Shown here piece by piece: positions 1-14,068 of a stretch of DNA of 64,000 bases. Under the pieces are notes generated by a model. It did no database searches. It was not told the origin of the DNA and worked only from the letters and a program-made list of their open reading frames with translations. Within the stretch, counting starts at the first letter, position 1, and every line of letters starts with the position of its first letter. Location of the stretch: contig CP075496.1 in NCBI GenBank assembly GCA_021613535.1, positions 13,020,001 through 13,084,000 of the forward strand, written 5' to 3'. The position numbers and the translations under genes were made by a program. This DNA comes from Adineta vaga. Lineage: Eukaryota > Rotifera.

Positions 1-3000
1 TATTATTATTTCATCATCCGGTGGCGCATCAAGTGTCACAAAACGAATGGGATATTTTAATTGACCACCACTTCCAAGTGTTAAAACAAGTACACAATCC
101 ATTCTTTAGAAGAAAAAAAGATCAACTTAATTATCGAAATCAAGAGAAAAAAAACCTCTCGTTATTTACGTTAATAATTTAGTTGGTGTATAAACAATGT
201 TAAATCGAATGATATTTGTTTTATCATTATCATGTTTAAGAAGTTGAATACCAACTGAATTTTGAATGAATGTCTGATTAGCATTGTTCTCATTAACAAT
301 CGCATAATCTTCGATAGATTTTGCATTTTTCTTCACTAAAAATCATCGAAAAGAAAACTTTCTCTTGTCCAAAAATCATATTCATTTGAATTATTTACTA
401 TTATTTAAATATCGTTCATCAAAACGAAATAGATCTTGATTTAATTCAAATTCAATTTGTTCTTCAATACGTTCACCAGAAATACATTCAAGAATTTTCA
501 ATTGATTATTATTCTCTCCTCGTTGAGATATCCAACTGAATGCAATACCTTGTAATGGATATGTCCATGAAAGTTCTGAAGCATCAGCACTTTAAATAAG
601 AATGAAAAAAAACGTCCAAATTAGAAAGTTTTCTCAAGAAAATATGACATGAATTTTACTTGTCAGGTGACCATGTTTTGCCGGGTGATAATCGTCCAAT
701 AATACGTAGTTGCGCTTCGTGTCGTGCTAAGATTTCTGGACAGAAAGCAATTGGAATTGCAAATCGTTCTCGTGGTCCCAATGTAATATTATCAAGTTTA
801 TCAAGTACCACACGAAATGAATTACTTGTTCCTATAAGAATAATTTCATTCTAACGAATCAATCAACAAAGATTTTATCTCACCAGAGGAAAGTGATAAA
901 TCACATCGAATTGTATGATTTGATGGATTTTGAAAACCAATATTCGTTGTTGCACTTACTCCAATTTCGGTTTTGATGATAATAGGTGCTTGAAGTTTTT
1001 GAGGTTTCGTACCTATACCTCGGACGTTATATGTCAATGTTCCAAGCTAAAATGATGACAGAATATTATTCTCAACGAAGAAATCCAAATGGATGAATCA
1101 GGAAGATTTTTAAATTAGCAAAGATAGATAATAAAGCAAGATGGAGCATGATGTTACTTTTTCAATACTCGAAAGAGATTTTTCAATGAATTGAATCTAA
1201 TGTATGTGGATTGAAAATGAATCGATTTTTCTTTTTCGTTTTTTTAACAAACCTTTTCGTTATTAAATGAAATTGTCGATTGATGTGGTTGTTGTTCAGT
1301 ACCACTACCAATTGAAGATGGATTAAAGATAATATTCACTTTTGTTTGACTTTTCCCTGGAATTGTTATTGTATCTTGATCTGTATTCATCGAAAAGTTA
1401 TTATTATTTGATGACATTGTTTGAAATATAATTTGTTCATCTAATGGATTTTCAAGTATTATTTCTTGGGTTGTATGACTTAAAATGAAACAAAAGCATT
1501 CAAACCAATGGAAAATGATCAATTTTTTTTTTAATAATTCTTACCCTCCAAGTGGTGCACTCATCGGTTGTAAATCAACTTTTCTTGGATTAGTACTTGT
1601 TAAACTCAATTCATACCAAAATTCACCAATTTCTTCATTGAAAAATACCAAACTAAACAACAGACATAGAGCTGGACTTTTTTTTTCAAAAGAAATACTA
1701 TTTCAAAAATGTTTTTTCTTTTTCATAGGCTATATAAATAAGAATAACTATCGTATCTAGTATGCTCGGTTAATCATTATCATGGATTGTCTTTCAAAGA
1801 GAAAAAAAATAAACTCATTCTACTGAAAAGAAATGTTCATTCCGCATATCTGAATGAGTAAAATCCATTAATAAATGGCGAATCTTTTCCAAGAATTTTC
1901 TATTCTTATAATGCTTACCCGCCATTCCATTGTCCAACAGTTTTAGGTTTATAAAATAGTTCATAACGAGCTTCACCATTTGCTTCAATTTCAATCGTTT
2001 CATTACCCTGGTAAAAAGAAAACAAAATTTAATCATAGAAATTAGTGACATAAATCTTACGGAAACATCGGGTAATGATTGATAGTCAATGTCCAAACGT
2101 ATTCGATGATCAAGTGGATTTCGTAATGGAATAATCAAAGAATTTGAACCCTAAATGTAACATAACAATATTTTAACAACAACGATTCGTTTCATACTAA
2201 ACAAGGTGCTGATAAATCTACAGTTGCTTGAGGATCAGGTGGTTCAACATTAATATCAACTGTAAACCAAAGTGAATATTGAAAATCTGTCGCTTCATCT
2301 GGTTCCAATGCTGGAATTTCATCACCATCGGAATCCACGTCTCTATTTAAAATAAATCGTTTTTGAAATTCATTTATTCTCTTTAACATACTTAATAGGC
2401 CATGGTCCAGGTTGAAATACAACGACACCTTTATAATTGCCTCGTTTTGGTGAACATATTTCAAAATCATATTTTGCTGTTTTCTTCTGTGGAATACAAA
2501 CATATGGTGGTCCTTGAACAAACGGAAGATTACATGTAACAAAATACGCTGTTCGTTTCGATCGTTTATTTGATATATCAATTGAATGTGTTGTTCTAAA
2601 GATGAAATAAGTCATAAATATATCTGAAAAGATACGAATCTATAACTTACATTTTACCAACTTTACTATTTATTTGTAAATGACCAACCTAATAAAAAAC
2701 AAAGAAAATAAAAGGAATATTGTATTAAAAATTCAGTTTATTTACAGGTGGTCCACGATCAGCTTTTCCACGTAATTTGTATGTTTGCAGAAAACCTAAA
2801 TCTGTATTATCAATAATCATTTGTCCTTGAAATTTATCATCTTCAATCTGCGGATTAAATGTTAATGGATATTGATAAACAGATTTCGCGTCTACACGAA
2901 ATGCTTTTGGTCCAGAAAATGCTTTATTACCCGACAAAGTTACAATCATATTCCATTCATCTTCTGTTGCATTTGCCTAGAATCATTAAAAAAAACTCGA

Positions 3001-6000
3001 CATGAATGTTTCTTTTTCTTTTCTTAAATCATTTCACATACAATAGGAATATGTTGTTGTACCGGTGTAAATACACTTGTTCTCATAAATAATGTAGCTG
3101 GTTGTTTTTCATTTTCACTTTGCGTCATACAATTAACTTCAATTTCAAATTCACGCATATCATCTCCACATGATAAAGTAAGTTTTGTTGAATAAATGCC
3201 TGGTTTATCAGCTTGAAAACGAAATGGTAATTTGACGGTTAATTCTTCTAATGGAAATGCTAAATTGTTTGGAACAAGAAAATTCGTTGTTGTTGATGAT
3301 GATTGAACTTTAAATTCTGGTAAACGTGAAAATGGATGTAAAGATTTCTTTGATGAATCAGGTAATTGTTCAGTTAAACCAAGTAAAGTTTGTTTTTGTC
3401 GTTCACGTTCTGACATACCCTTTAGTGATTTAAGGAATAAAATAAATCAAATAATTATTACATTTCAAAATCTTACCTGCCATCGAACGGCAACTAAAGC
3501 ATTATGTCGTTGATCGTTATTAACAGGAACATCAACATCAAATTGAGATGGTACACCAACAACTGCTCGAAAACGTACTTTTCCTGGTTTAGCTGAAAGA
3601 TCAATAAACAAAAAAAATATGGTTAAGATTGTTCTCAAAATCTTTTAAAGTGTCAAAAGAACGTTGTGTTATTTACCTCCTTTCTTTTGATCAACCTTTA
3701 TCGCCTTTTCACCTGATACAGGAAATAATCTATGACAAAAATAGATTTACCGACGTAATGAATATATAAATATTTGATTGAACATACTCAGGTTTCTTTG
3801 GAATACCTTCGATAAGAAAAAGAAATTCTCCGATTGTTTCATTCATAAAAACAAGTAAAGCTTCTCGACGTTTAGCTGTTGTGGCTATATATTGAACTTC
3901 ATATTGCGTTGTTTCATGAGCTTTTAATTCAATTGAAATTTGTTCAATAAAGAAACAATCATTTTCTTGATTGGATAATTTTTTATTTTTCTTTAAATTA
4001 CGAAATAATTCTTCGACACTTTCTTTCTTATTTCTACGAGAAGAGAATTCCATCAAAAATATTAGTTGAAAGAGTATGACTCACTGTTCAATTGATGTAG
4101 CTAATGGATTTTTCATTTCCTGTGTATTCTCTGATGAATTAACAATAGCTACTTGAAAAACTCCACCTTGATCAAATGGATTAGTTATATCAATAGTTGA
4201 TTTCGTTATTTTATAGATTGGTGCTTCGATTCGATGAATTTTCTAATGAAGAAAAAAAAACACATATATAAAATAGAAAATTCTTCTAGTTTCTATCGAA
4301 ATAAGTAGATTAAACAATCATCAATACAAAGATTACATGTGTTACAACAAATAACAAATCTGCTGAATGTGTGTGTGTTTTTACCTTTGTTGCATAGACA
4401 CACTATAGTAGAAAAGGAAAAAGAAGAAGAAGAAGAATTAGAGAGGAATACAGATCATTTCAATAACATGCATAAAAGAATAAATATCAATATAAATATG
4501 TATATATGGAATATCTTTCGTGCGTGCAATTTCTTACTTTAGCTGTAATTGTTTGTATTGAACCTTGTAAATTGAAAACCATTGGTGCACCTGAATATGC
4601 ATTAATTCGTTTGCTATTTAATAGAAGAACTGCATCCGTTGGTCGAAGTCGTTTATTTTTACATTGAACATTTACTAATAATGCAGCTTTACCAGGTATT
4701 GTTACTGTTGTACCTTTAACAAGTTGAAATTCATCAGCATCACGACCAATTACACTCATGGTATAAACTAATGCTTGGGGACTTGGATTAGTTATTTTGA
4801 CTTGTGATGTTGATGGTTCATGTAGAATACCTGTAAATTGTATTGTACCTCGTGAAAGATAATCAGGTAAATGTTCATATAGATATGAAACAAGTAAACA
4901 CATGCATATAGGATCAGCACGTGTTATATCTAATGCTTGAAGATCGTAGTCAAAACCAAGTTGTAATAAACAAGAAACAAGAATAAGAGCATTTTGTAAA
5001 TATTGTTCACCACTTTTTGGATGAACATACATTCGTTGTAATTGTGATTCAATCTAATAGAATAAAAAAAAAACGAATATTTTTTATCTTGAATTGGATA
5101 CTAAGATTTCTACGTACTAAAAATGGACAATAAGCACCTAGGACAGTACCAAGAACAATACTATCAACAAGATCAATATCAAAATTAACAATCCATCGTC
5201 CAGATGGCATATTTGCTAGAATCAAAAAGAAGAAAATCATTTTCTAAGATTTCTAGTTATCAATCAATTTAGTTTGTATTTTTAACTTCGATATCTTTCT
5301 AATAGTCAGCTGAATCGTACAAAATAAATTAAACTTACATTGTTCTCGATCTGCCCAAACTTGATCACGATAATTTGAATAACAATAATTGAGCCATGTT
5401 AATAAAATACGTTCACTAACCCCGTAAATATTACTTGATACTGGATCTGTATTGATATCAGGCATTGGTTTGTTTCGATCAGGTATACCTAATTGTTCAT
5501 ATGATCTTGGTGTTATACGACCAAGTACGAGACTCTACATAAGTAGAGAAAGAAAATTAGATTAGAAGAAATATTTTATCTAAGAAATTACTTTTAAAAT
5601 TTGCATCAAAACATCAATCCATGTCTTTTTCGAAACTGTTTCAAAGACTTCATTTGATAAATGAATAGGCTGTGTACGTTCCTGTGCAAATTCGCTATCT
5701 TTTTGTTCAGTTGGTACACTTGGTGATAGTGCAGTTTCACGCATTTGTACATAAACTTTATAAAGATCGGGTGGAAGTAAATATTCTGGACGAATAAATG
5801 CTGTACATGATCCTTGTGTTCTATTGAACAAACAAAAACAGGTGATTCGTGTTTTAATAAAAAAGAATCAAGAAAATACTTTAAAAATAATAATAATAAA
5901 CGATGTTGCCAAAGATATTGTTTTGTTGCTTCATCTTTCTTTTTCGGTGGAACAGAATTTTGTGGTATACCAGGTAATGCATGTCCACTCAAATATGTAA

Positions 6001-9000
6001 TCATATCGTAGATTGTTTTTTGTTCTTCTTTTGCCGTTTGTTTTGCTCCAACAGTTTCAAATTGTCGTCGAAATAATCCACTAGAAATAAACAATAAATC
6101 ATAGGTTAAATTCAAATTCAAAAATCTAAATTTACTTTCGAAATGATTGTGGAATTTTAACTGGATTAATATCTTTTGGCCAACCTTGATTTGCATACCA
6201 ACGTTCAAGAGTTGAAATAAGCCATTGAAGAGTTTTAGAATCTGCATCCAATGATGGTACTGAAGTTGCATGCAGTTCATTATGAAAAGCATCAGCATTA
6301 TGATATGTATGCGATAAACCAGAACGAATTCGATCGTAAGGTGTCTAAAATATTGACCAAATGGAAATTTTTCTCTAGGATAATCATATAAATCTCAGAA
6401 GCAGAGTTAGATCGAATCGAAATTGAATGAAAGATTATACTAGGAAGGATTCTATGAAGAATAGATAGAGTATCTGAGACTTAAAATGCATACGTTTTTG
6501 AAAATAAATTTTTCAAATCTAAAATTAGTTGAAACTGAAAGTCTTTCTTTTAATATCAATTAGTCTTGAAATATGTGAAAAAGAATTCTATTTGAAAATA
6601 TCTTTACCGGTGAACGTTCATTTCGATTTTGACCTGGCGTATGTTCATCCATTGATATTCCATCAGATGTATGATCTGTTTGATCAAATGTAGCACTGGT
6701 ACTTGTATTTGGTCGTGAATTTGAGCTTGTCACTGCTCGTTTTTGTACTAATAATGGTTCGCCTAAAACAAATAATTTCTTTTAAAAATCAATTTATTGA
6801 TTTCTATTGTTCATACCACTTGAATGACTTTCATCGGATTTAATTCGACTTCCTTTCATAATTTGACCTGGTTGAACAACAATTTGATAATCATTTTCTG
6901 ATTTCCATAAGAATGAATAACATGTAAAAATCGAATTATCAGCCGTAACAAAAACTTCATATTCAAAACTAAAATATGAAGAAAAAGAATGACATCAAGT
7001 GGAAAAATAAACAAAAGAACGAACCAATTTTTTTCTTCATCAATTATTTTCAAAACGATCTGTTCAGAAAAAGATTGACGACTGGTAAAGACTATTTTCA
7101 TAAGAAAATCTTGCGGTTTATCTGTATTAATTATAGCTGGTTCCATAAATGTTGCACGAAATTGATACGAAGCATCGACTGGTTTTTCATTTGCTAAGAT
7201 AATCAATCGTGTATTTCTAAACAAATGAATAATGGAATCGTTATGAAAGTGATCATTTCATAGAAAACTTACTTTTCAAAACCTTTCGGTCGTATACGAA
7301 CCGTTCCAGTACATTCAATATCTAATGGTACTGGTGGAAGAATTAAACGTTTCGGTTCAAAAATTAAGCTTGGTACTAATAGTTCTCCTGTTAAATCGAT
7401 ATATGTATAAGGTATTTGTTGATTATGATTAACATAGAGTGGTATACGTGTTTTATACGTTCCAGGTTTAATAGGAACAAAATTAATTATAAATGAAAAG
7501 ATTTCTTTTGGATCAATTTCACCTTCAGGTCCAATACTTGATGATGAACTAACAAATGCGGTTAATGATGAATGTAAAACACGAAATATATCATTATCTA
7601 ATGTTACATTATTACGTAAATCAAGTTGCCAATGAATTCGTTTTTTGCTATTATTAATTAATATGATTTCTTTACAATCATAATAAGCATCTTGTTTCAT
7701 CGCATTAAATTGTGTTGGATACATTTGAAAATGTAAATCTTTCGTAGATAATTGAAGACAATCAGATAAGGCTGTTGCATGAATGCGACGTCGTATGGGT
7801 GCATGTGATGGTTGTAAAGATTGTCGTTCAGTGGCACTTAATTCACGTTGAGGATGTGAAGCAGAACGAGGTTTTGAAGCTTGAGATAGACCTTCAACAT
7901 TTACTAACGGTGGACACGTACGAATAGGTAGAAAAAATTCATAGAACGCGATCTTTTATAAATGAAAAAAACAAAAACATCATAAAATCCTCAGTTGTTT
8001 TTCAAAAATAAAGAAACAAACTTCGGATGGAATAAGAACTAATTCGGCTTCAATCGATTCATTCGGTTGAACAGTAATACTATAGATTTGACCATTTTTC
8101 GTACAACATTCCTCATTACCTATTAATAACATTACAATAGAAAGATTAAAGTTGAAATTTAATTCAGTTTTACCAATGGGTGGATGTGTTTCAATCGTGA
8201 AATCTGGATATTTCGAGAGATTTATCTCCACAATACCTTTTACACTACCCTATGAAAACAGAAAGAAAGATTTTTGTAATCAAATGTTCTCTTTTTTTCA
8301 TCATTATTATGTATTAGTAACATGAAATAAAACCATGTGTTATTCTTATTATAAAGGTATATATACTTGTTTATTCTATAGATCAAATATATGATTTCTC
8401 ATGGGATTGAAAGAATATTATATCAACTAAGATAAGCATGTATATCGATGAAAATTCAATCTTTCAGACTATTTGAATTTATATGAATGAATAGAGAAGA
8501 TGATAATTATATAGTTTTTAGTTTTTATTTCTCATTTATATAATGAAAATAAAAGATTTTTTCAATCACCACCATTGACCATCGCACGAAAGACAGCTGC
8601 AGGTGTCACATCCACGAACATCAAGTTGGCTACCACAATGGCATGGAGCAAAGCATAAAGTTGGCATACATAATGGATTTGGAAATTTGATTGGAAATGA
8701 AATGATACGACTTTGTTCTTCAGCTGAAGCAGCAGGCTTGGCAGAAACCAAAAATGTTGCACAAAGAAGAAAAGAAGCAATGATAGCGATGATTTGGGTA
8801 CGCATATTTATTAGAATTTCGTCGAGAAACGAATGATATTTTCAAAATATAACTTCAGTATTTATATGAATTTAAACGAACCAGCTGGCAATTTTCTCAG
8901 ATATCTACACCTCCTCATATGTTATTTGATATTTTGATAGAATAAGTGCAAAAAAACAAGTAACAATCCAAGAATCATTCGATTAGTCTTTCATTTTATA

Positions 9001-12000
9001 GATTCAATCTAATCATAGTAGCAAAAGTAAAAATCAGGCTGCACTAAAGAAGAACTTTTTTTTCTTCTAAATATAACTAAATTCTTGCTATAGGCAACAT
9101 AGTACAAACATGATTTTCTATAAATATTCCCATCATTTCTTATCATTGATCAATGTTGATTGATATATATAAATACATGACGTCATCAAGATTATTTCCT
9201 ACATAAAACAATTCAATATGGACGCTTTTGAGGACAAATATTCTCTTTTTTTCCCCTATCATATCTAACTGATTATCATCTGTTGACATGTTAACTGTTA
9301 ATTTTCTTTTGATCATAAATAAATACACTCGTCGTTTTTCTTAACAACAATTATTATTTACAAACATGCAACCAATACGTATCTTAACTCTCTTCGTTCT
9401 TCTTACTCTTCTTTTAACATCGATTCTATCCGATATGAATATCAATGATCTCGATTTGACCAATGAATATCGTACAATATCAAAACGAGGTATCTTTAAT
9501 CATAAACATCATCATCAAGATCCTATGGTTCAAGGTGGATGTGTTCGATGTAAATTTAGCCTGATGCGTTGCTGTGCTCCCAATATTTGTGTCAAACGAC
9601 GTTTTCGAACGGATAAATGTCTTCGTGTAAAAGGTTAAGAAAGTAAAAAGCGTTTTCTTTTCTTTTCTAAATGAAATTCAATCTGTTTGCTTTGCTTTAT
9701 ACATTGAATTAAATAAAATAAATCGAGCGATTAATTGTATTTTCTTACCTTGTTTTCGATATGAAATTGTTTTGATGCTTTCATTAATATTGGTACACCA
9801 TTAAAATTGAATTCTGTTTCAGGAATTGTGATATCAGGTTCGATAACTTCACCTGTCATGCGAATTTCTTGTTCACGTTGTCCGAGAACTTTCAAACCAA
9901 ATTTAATATCGAATTTGATTAATTCAATTGGTGTTACTTCAATAGTAACACTCGATTGAGAACCAGCTGTGACAAGACCATTAGGTGGACTTATTACAAC
10001 ACCTGGACATGGATTTGGTTCAACAATCTAAAGATTTCTTTTTGAAATTACAAAACAAAACGAAATGAAGATATTTTTACTTCATAAAACAAATGATTGG
10101 AACCTTCATTAACAATTGTAAATGTTTGTTTTGATGTCATATTAATTGGTATTGTACCAAAATTGACTCGTTTTTCTGGAATACGAAATTTTCCTTTGCC
10201 AATTTGTGCAATACATTGAAGTGATAAAGTTGTTTCATTATATCCTTTCACTGATTGATTATATCCTGAAATTTTTCGTGAATCATTCGTTGATGATATA
10301 TGTAATGTAAAGAAATTCTCCAATGGTGCTTGTGTACTACCATACCAAACAACTTCGCAATCAATTGTTTGATAAGGTTCAATAATTCCTTAAAGAAGAA
10401 AAATATTTCTATTGTGATTGGAGTTTTTCTAAGCAAATGAACCTGTCGCTGGACGAATTGAAAATGCCGTTCCTTTCGGTCCAATAACCGGTTCCCAACG
10501 AAATTCTGCAGGGGCATTTAATGGATTATATAAATGCACAACTTTCCGAAATGAATCTTCAGCTAACAGATGTGGTAATGATCGTATGACAAGTTTTTCA
10601 GTTGATAATTTCACAGTTGGTACACGAACATCAGCAATAATTTTAACATAATGTCGATAGAAATTATTAATTACATAGGAAAGCGATCGTTGATAAAGAC
10701 CGATTTGCGATGGTTCAAATGTAATTGGAAATTGAACATGAGATTTACCTGGAATCACTTGACATAATGGTGATGTCATTTTTAGAGCAGCAGAATCGAC
10801 CTAAACATATTGATTTGATTATTATACCTCGATTTGAAAAATTTTACTTCAATTTGAACGACAATAAATTGATCAAGATTATTTAAAACGGATAGAAATT
10901 TTGTAACTGGTGCATTGACACAAACTTCACCGAAATCTAATTCTGCTGGACCTAAATTTCAAGAGAAAACACACACACATAAATTTACTCGATTTATCTT
11001 TGAAAAAGAAAAACTTGAACTTACCAACAACTACTTTGAATAATTGACTTGGTGATAATTGTATAGCACATTCTCTTTTTTCCTTAAAAGTTGTCGGAAC
11101 AGAATTGAGACCTTCTTTAACTGGTTTACTTAATAGTGTTTGTTCTTGTTCAGCTAATTCCGATGTTGTTGGTAAGCGAAATTTCCAATTAGGATACGGC
11201 GGAACTTTAATATAAGAGAAAATGATGAAAAAAACTGCTCACATCCGTGTCCTTCTTCTCTTTCTTCGCATTGCTCTTCATAGAGCATAATCACGCACAT
11301 CTAATTTTACGTTTCTATTTCTGCTTGTCATCTCTTTTTTTTACAAACTGAAAAAATCTTTTAATAACATAATATTCATCAGTTTATGACATTTCTAATA
11401 AGAAAATAAATGAGAGAGAGGAAAAAAAGAAGAAGGGTGTGTAGAGAAAAATAGAAAAATCATCGAAGCTTTCATCATATTAAGTAGAAATGACGTAGTA
11501 CATCTTATAGCTGAATTAAAAACTAGATTATTAGAGTCTGTGTAAGATTTCATAGACTTGATTATTCTCCAATCGTACGGGGGAAGTTCATTCTCGATGT
11601 CTTACCTGTTGATTTATTAACCGTTTTTTCTACTTCTTCGAGAGGAATTCGAGGTGATTCAAGATCATTACCAGGTTTCATTCCAAGATCAGTATTATTA
11701 TCAAATTTTTTTAATGCTCTAAATAATTTTTTGACAAAAAAAAGTAAACTTTTCTTTTATCATTTGCTTCGATTTTACTTTGTGCGTTGGCTTTCGTTTC
11801 GTTGATATCTTTGTTCATGAAATAAGTTATTATAATAATTATTATGTTGCTCAATTTGTTTTCTTTCTTTATCTGTATATGCGTAATCAGGATCAACATA
11901 ATTATATCGTTCTTCACGTGTAAATGGTGTTCTAAAAATAGAAAAAACCAGACAAATAAAATTGATTCAGATGTTCTTTTTTTTGAACATACGTAAAACT

Positions 12001-14068
12001 GTCGTCACGATTGAATGGACCAATACTTCGTGCTCGATCATTGGGAAATGAAACTTTATGTTTTTTGAAATTATTTAAATATGTATTGGATGCTCGTTTT
12101 ACATGTGTAATATCATGACTACTATTTAGAACGGCTGCACGTGGATGAAATGGTTTTAATGTATCTTGTGTTGTATTAACATTAATTCCAACTTCATTAG
12201 CAATCAAGGGTTTTAATCCTAGAAAAGATTTTAAAATAGAAATAGTATTCAATTTGATCTCTCTTTTCTTTTTCTACCCATGTTGAATTTTTCTGGTGGA
12301 ATTTCTGTAATCAATGATGCGTGTCCAGTTAAAAAACATTGAGCTTGATGAATTGCTTGTGATTGTGTATAAACGGGAGCAGCAGAATGAATTGCTGAGC
12401 CTACGACTTCACATACAAGTGTTTTCTTAATATCACCTAATGAAAGAAATGAATAAAGATTAAAAATAGAAACAAATGAACAAACCCATCTGATGAGGAA
12501 TGAATGCTACTGTAATTTTTAATTTTTCTCTTGGTTTCAATCTTCCACTTGCTGGATAAGTAGCAAAATTTGCAATGGACGGAAAACGAAAATCAATTGG
12601 TTTATAATCCGATTGATTATATATATGAATAATTTGTTCATATTTTTGTCCAATATATGTTGTAGGATATTGTAATTGATGAGGTTCAAGTGATAAAATG
12701 ACTGGAAGAGCTGTTCCAGCAACAGCGATTTCAAGTTTTGTTTTACTATGTTCAATCTTTGATAGACCAGGACTTGCACCTAATAATTCAAAGTACATAA
12801 AAGCAGCAATATCACGTCTTGGTGGTAAATCAAGTGTTGTAGCAAATGCTTGTTTGGGTGGATAAGCTCTGAAAAAAGAAGATTTGATCCATAAGAAATC
12901 TGAACAGGAAATCTTACCTTGGACTAAAACGAAAGAATAAAGGACGTTTTTCGAATGGATTGAGAATGCCTTGATTCGGAAAGACAGTGATCATTGAATT
13001 TAATGGATTCATTGTAAATTCTATATTAGTTGTTTCTTTTTCATTATAGTCCTAAATGTAAAAAAAACCAATGAAAACATTATTGCGAAGATTCTTATTT
13101 GAATTTATACAGATGGTTTTGAATCATCGATTAATGCTGAATAAGCAACGGGTTCAGGTGAATCATTGTAGAGAACAGCTAATGCTGTTAAATCGCAACC
13201 ATAATAACAAGAACCAAAATTAAGTTTTTGTAATTCTTCATCACTTTCAGGATGAAGTAAACATAAACGACGGTTCATTATTTTTCCTTTCAATTTTATC
13301 TCATGTGTCTTATGACATGCTTTTAATCTACAAGTAATAAATCGAAAAAAATCCTTTCTTTCTTTTTTCAATCAATTAGAGGTACGAATAAGTTAACATA
13401 CGTAGCAATATCATCGATTAACATTAATGATGATGTTAAGAGAGAAACTTCAACTGATTGAGATGAATTCGGTTGAACAACTGCTGATTGGGGTGTAAAT
13501 GCAATGGGATGTTCACCTTTATATTCCATTTCGTATGTTGCTGGTGTACAACCAGTATTTCTAACAGTAATTTTCTTGAAAACAGTTTTATTATCAGCAA
13601 CATGTATACCAAAATCAACGATTTCTAAATTAAATTTATCTTTATAATCAATATTTGTCAACAAAACAAAACATCGATACCATCAACAGAAATTTCTGAG
13701 CGTGCTGGAAATGCATAGAGAGGAATTTTAATTTCTTGTCCATCGATATCGACAACAATTGTATCATGTTGTTCTTGATTGATTTTAACGATATATTCAA
13801 TAACACCGGTAACTTCTAGACCAGGTGGAACCGGTTGATCAGGATTATCCACAATCAATTGAAAATCCTTCAAGAATAAAAACGGACATTTTTCTTTGAA
13901 AAACGTGTCTTCAATTACTTTATTCGATGGTCGAAATATTTGAATACGTTTACTTTTTGTGCCGACATTTTTCACGTGAATTGTTCGTCGATAAAGATTA
14001 TTCTGTATCGTATGAGAAAATCTAATTTCATTCGGTTCAATAACAACTGAAAGATCTTTATAACGCAT
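1..14068 (-). CDS. CFAP47: CFAP47-like cilia- and flagella-associated protein (multi-exon, 3' end outside window)
   Basis: Very large axonemal protein built of repeated immunoglobulin-like ASH/HYDIN-type beta domains with a calponin-homology (CH) region in the middle. About 30 exons are readable on the minus strand, separated by introns of about 50-70 nt. Longer introns lie at 6345-6607, 11205-11605 and 8251-9748. The exons at about 4550-6344 carry the CH region (segments such as ILLTWLNYCYSNYRDQVW and LLVSYLYEHLPDYL). ASH-like strands flank it on both sides (for example VTIPGKAALLVNVQCKNKR, and the exon at 13658-14068). CH plus many ASH repeats is the CFAP47 (CHDC2) architecture and separates it from HYDIN and CFAP65. 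In other animals CFAP47 is needed for sperm flagella and cilia. The first in-frame ATG is at 14066-14068; the frame stays open upstream to about 14161 without an ATG, so an upstream coding exon is possible. The C-terminus runs past base 1. Confidence 0.78.
8566..8805 (-). CDS. Small secreted antistasin-like cysteine-rich peptide (79 aa, intronless)
   Basis: Single-exon reading frame of 79 aa. Residues 1-22 are a clear signal peptide (hydrophobic IIAIIASFLLCATFLVSA followed by K). The C-terminal half carries closely spaced cysteines in the order C-x4-C-x3-C-x-C-G-x3-D-x2-G-C-x2-C-x-C-x2-C, which fits the core of an antistasin domain (…G…D..GC..C.C). Antistasin domains occur in secreted serine-protease inhibitors; inhibition by this peptide is an inference. 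The domain is at the short end of the family and only one copy is present. The gene sits inside a CFAP47 intron on the same strand, with an AT-rich upstream region of its own. It could instead be a generic disulfide-rich secreted peptide. Confidence 0.6.
   Translation of the reverse strand: MRTQIIAIIASFLLCATFLVSAKPAASAEEQSRIISFPIKFPNPLCMPTLCFAPCHCGSQLDVRGCDTCSCLSCDGQWW
9366..9638 (+). CDS. Small secreted cysteine-rich propeptide (90 aa, intronless)
   Basis: Single-exon frame of 90 aa. Residues 1-22 form a strongly hydrophobic signal peptide (ILTLFVLLTLLLTSIL). An acidic propeptide follows, then a dibasic Lys-Arg site at about residues 40-41, and a basic C-terminal part with six cysteines in the order C-x2-C-x5-CC-x4-C-x8-C. 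The C-C-CC-C-C order resembles inhibitor-cystine-knot peptides, which include animal neuropeptides, antimicrobial peptides and venom-type peptides. Nothing in the sequence decides between these, and I assign no activity. It lies in a CFAP47 intron on the opposite strand to its host, about 560 bp from the antistasin-like gene. An AATAAA-like signal lies shortly downstream (about 9714). Confidence 0.6.
   Translation: MQPIRILTLFVLLTLLLTSILSDMNINDLDLTNEYRTISKRGIFNHKHHHQDPMVQGGCVRCKFSLMRCCAPNICVKRRFRTDKCLRVKG

Larger units (their letters stand above)
8251..9748 (-). other. Large CFAP47 intron hosting two small genes
   Basis: The upstream exon ends in a codon for Lys followed by GT (AC at 9747-9748 on plus). 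The downstream exon resumes after AG (CT at 8251-8252) in phase 0, so the CFAP47 frame continues across this 1,498-nt gap (…HIENK then GSVKGIVEI…). It is more than 20 times the usual intron length here. It contains an antistasin-like gene on the minus strand and a cysteine-rich propeptide gene on the plus strand. Confidence 0.75.
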
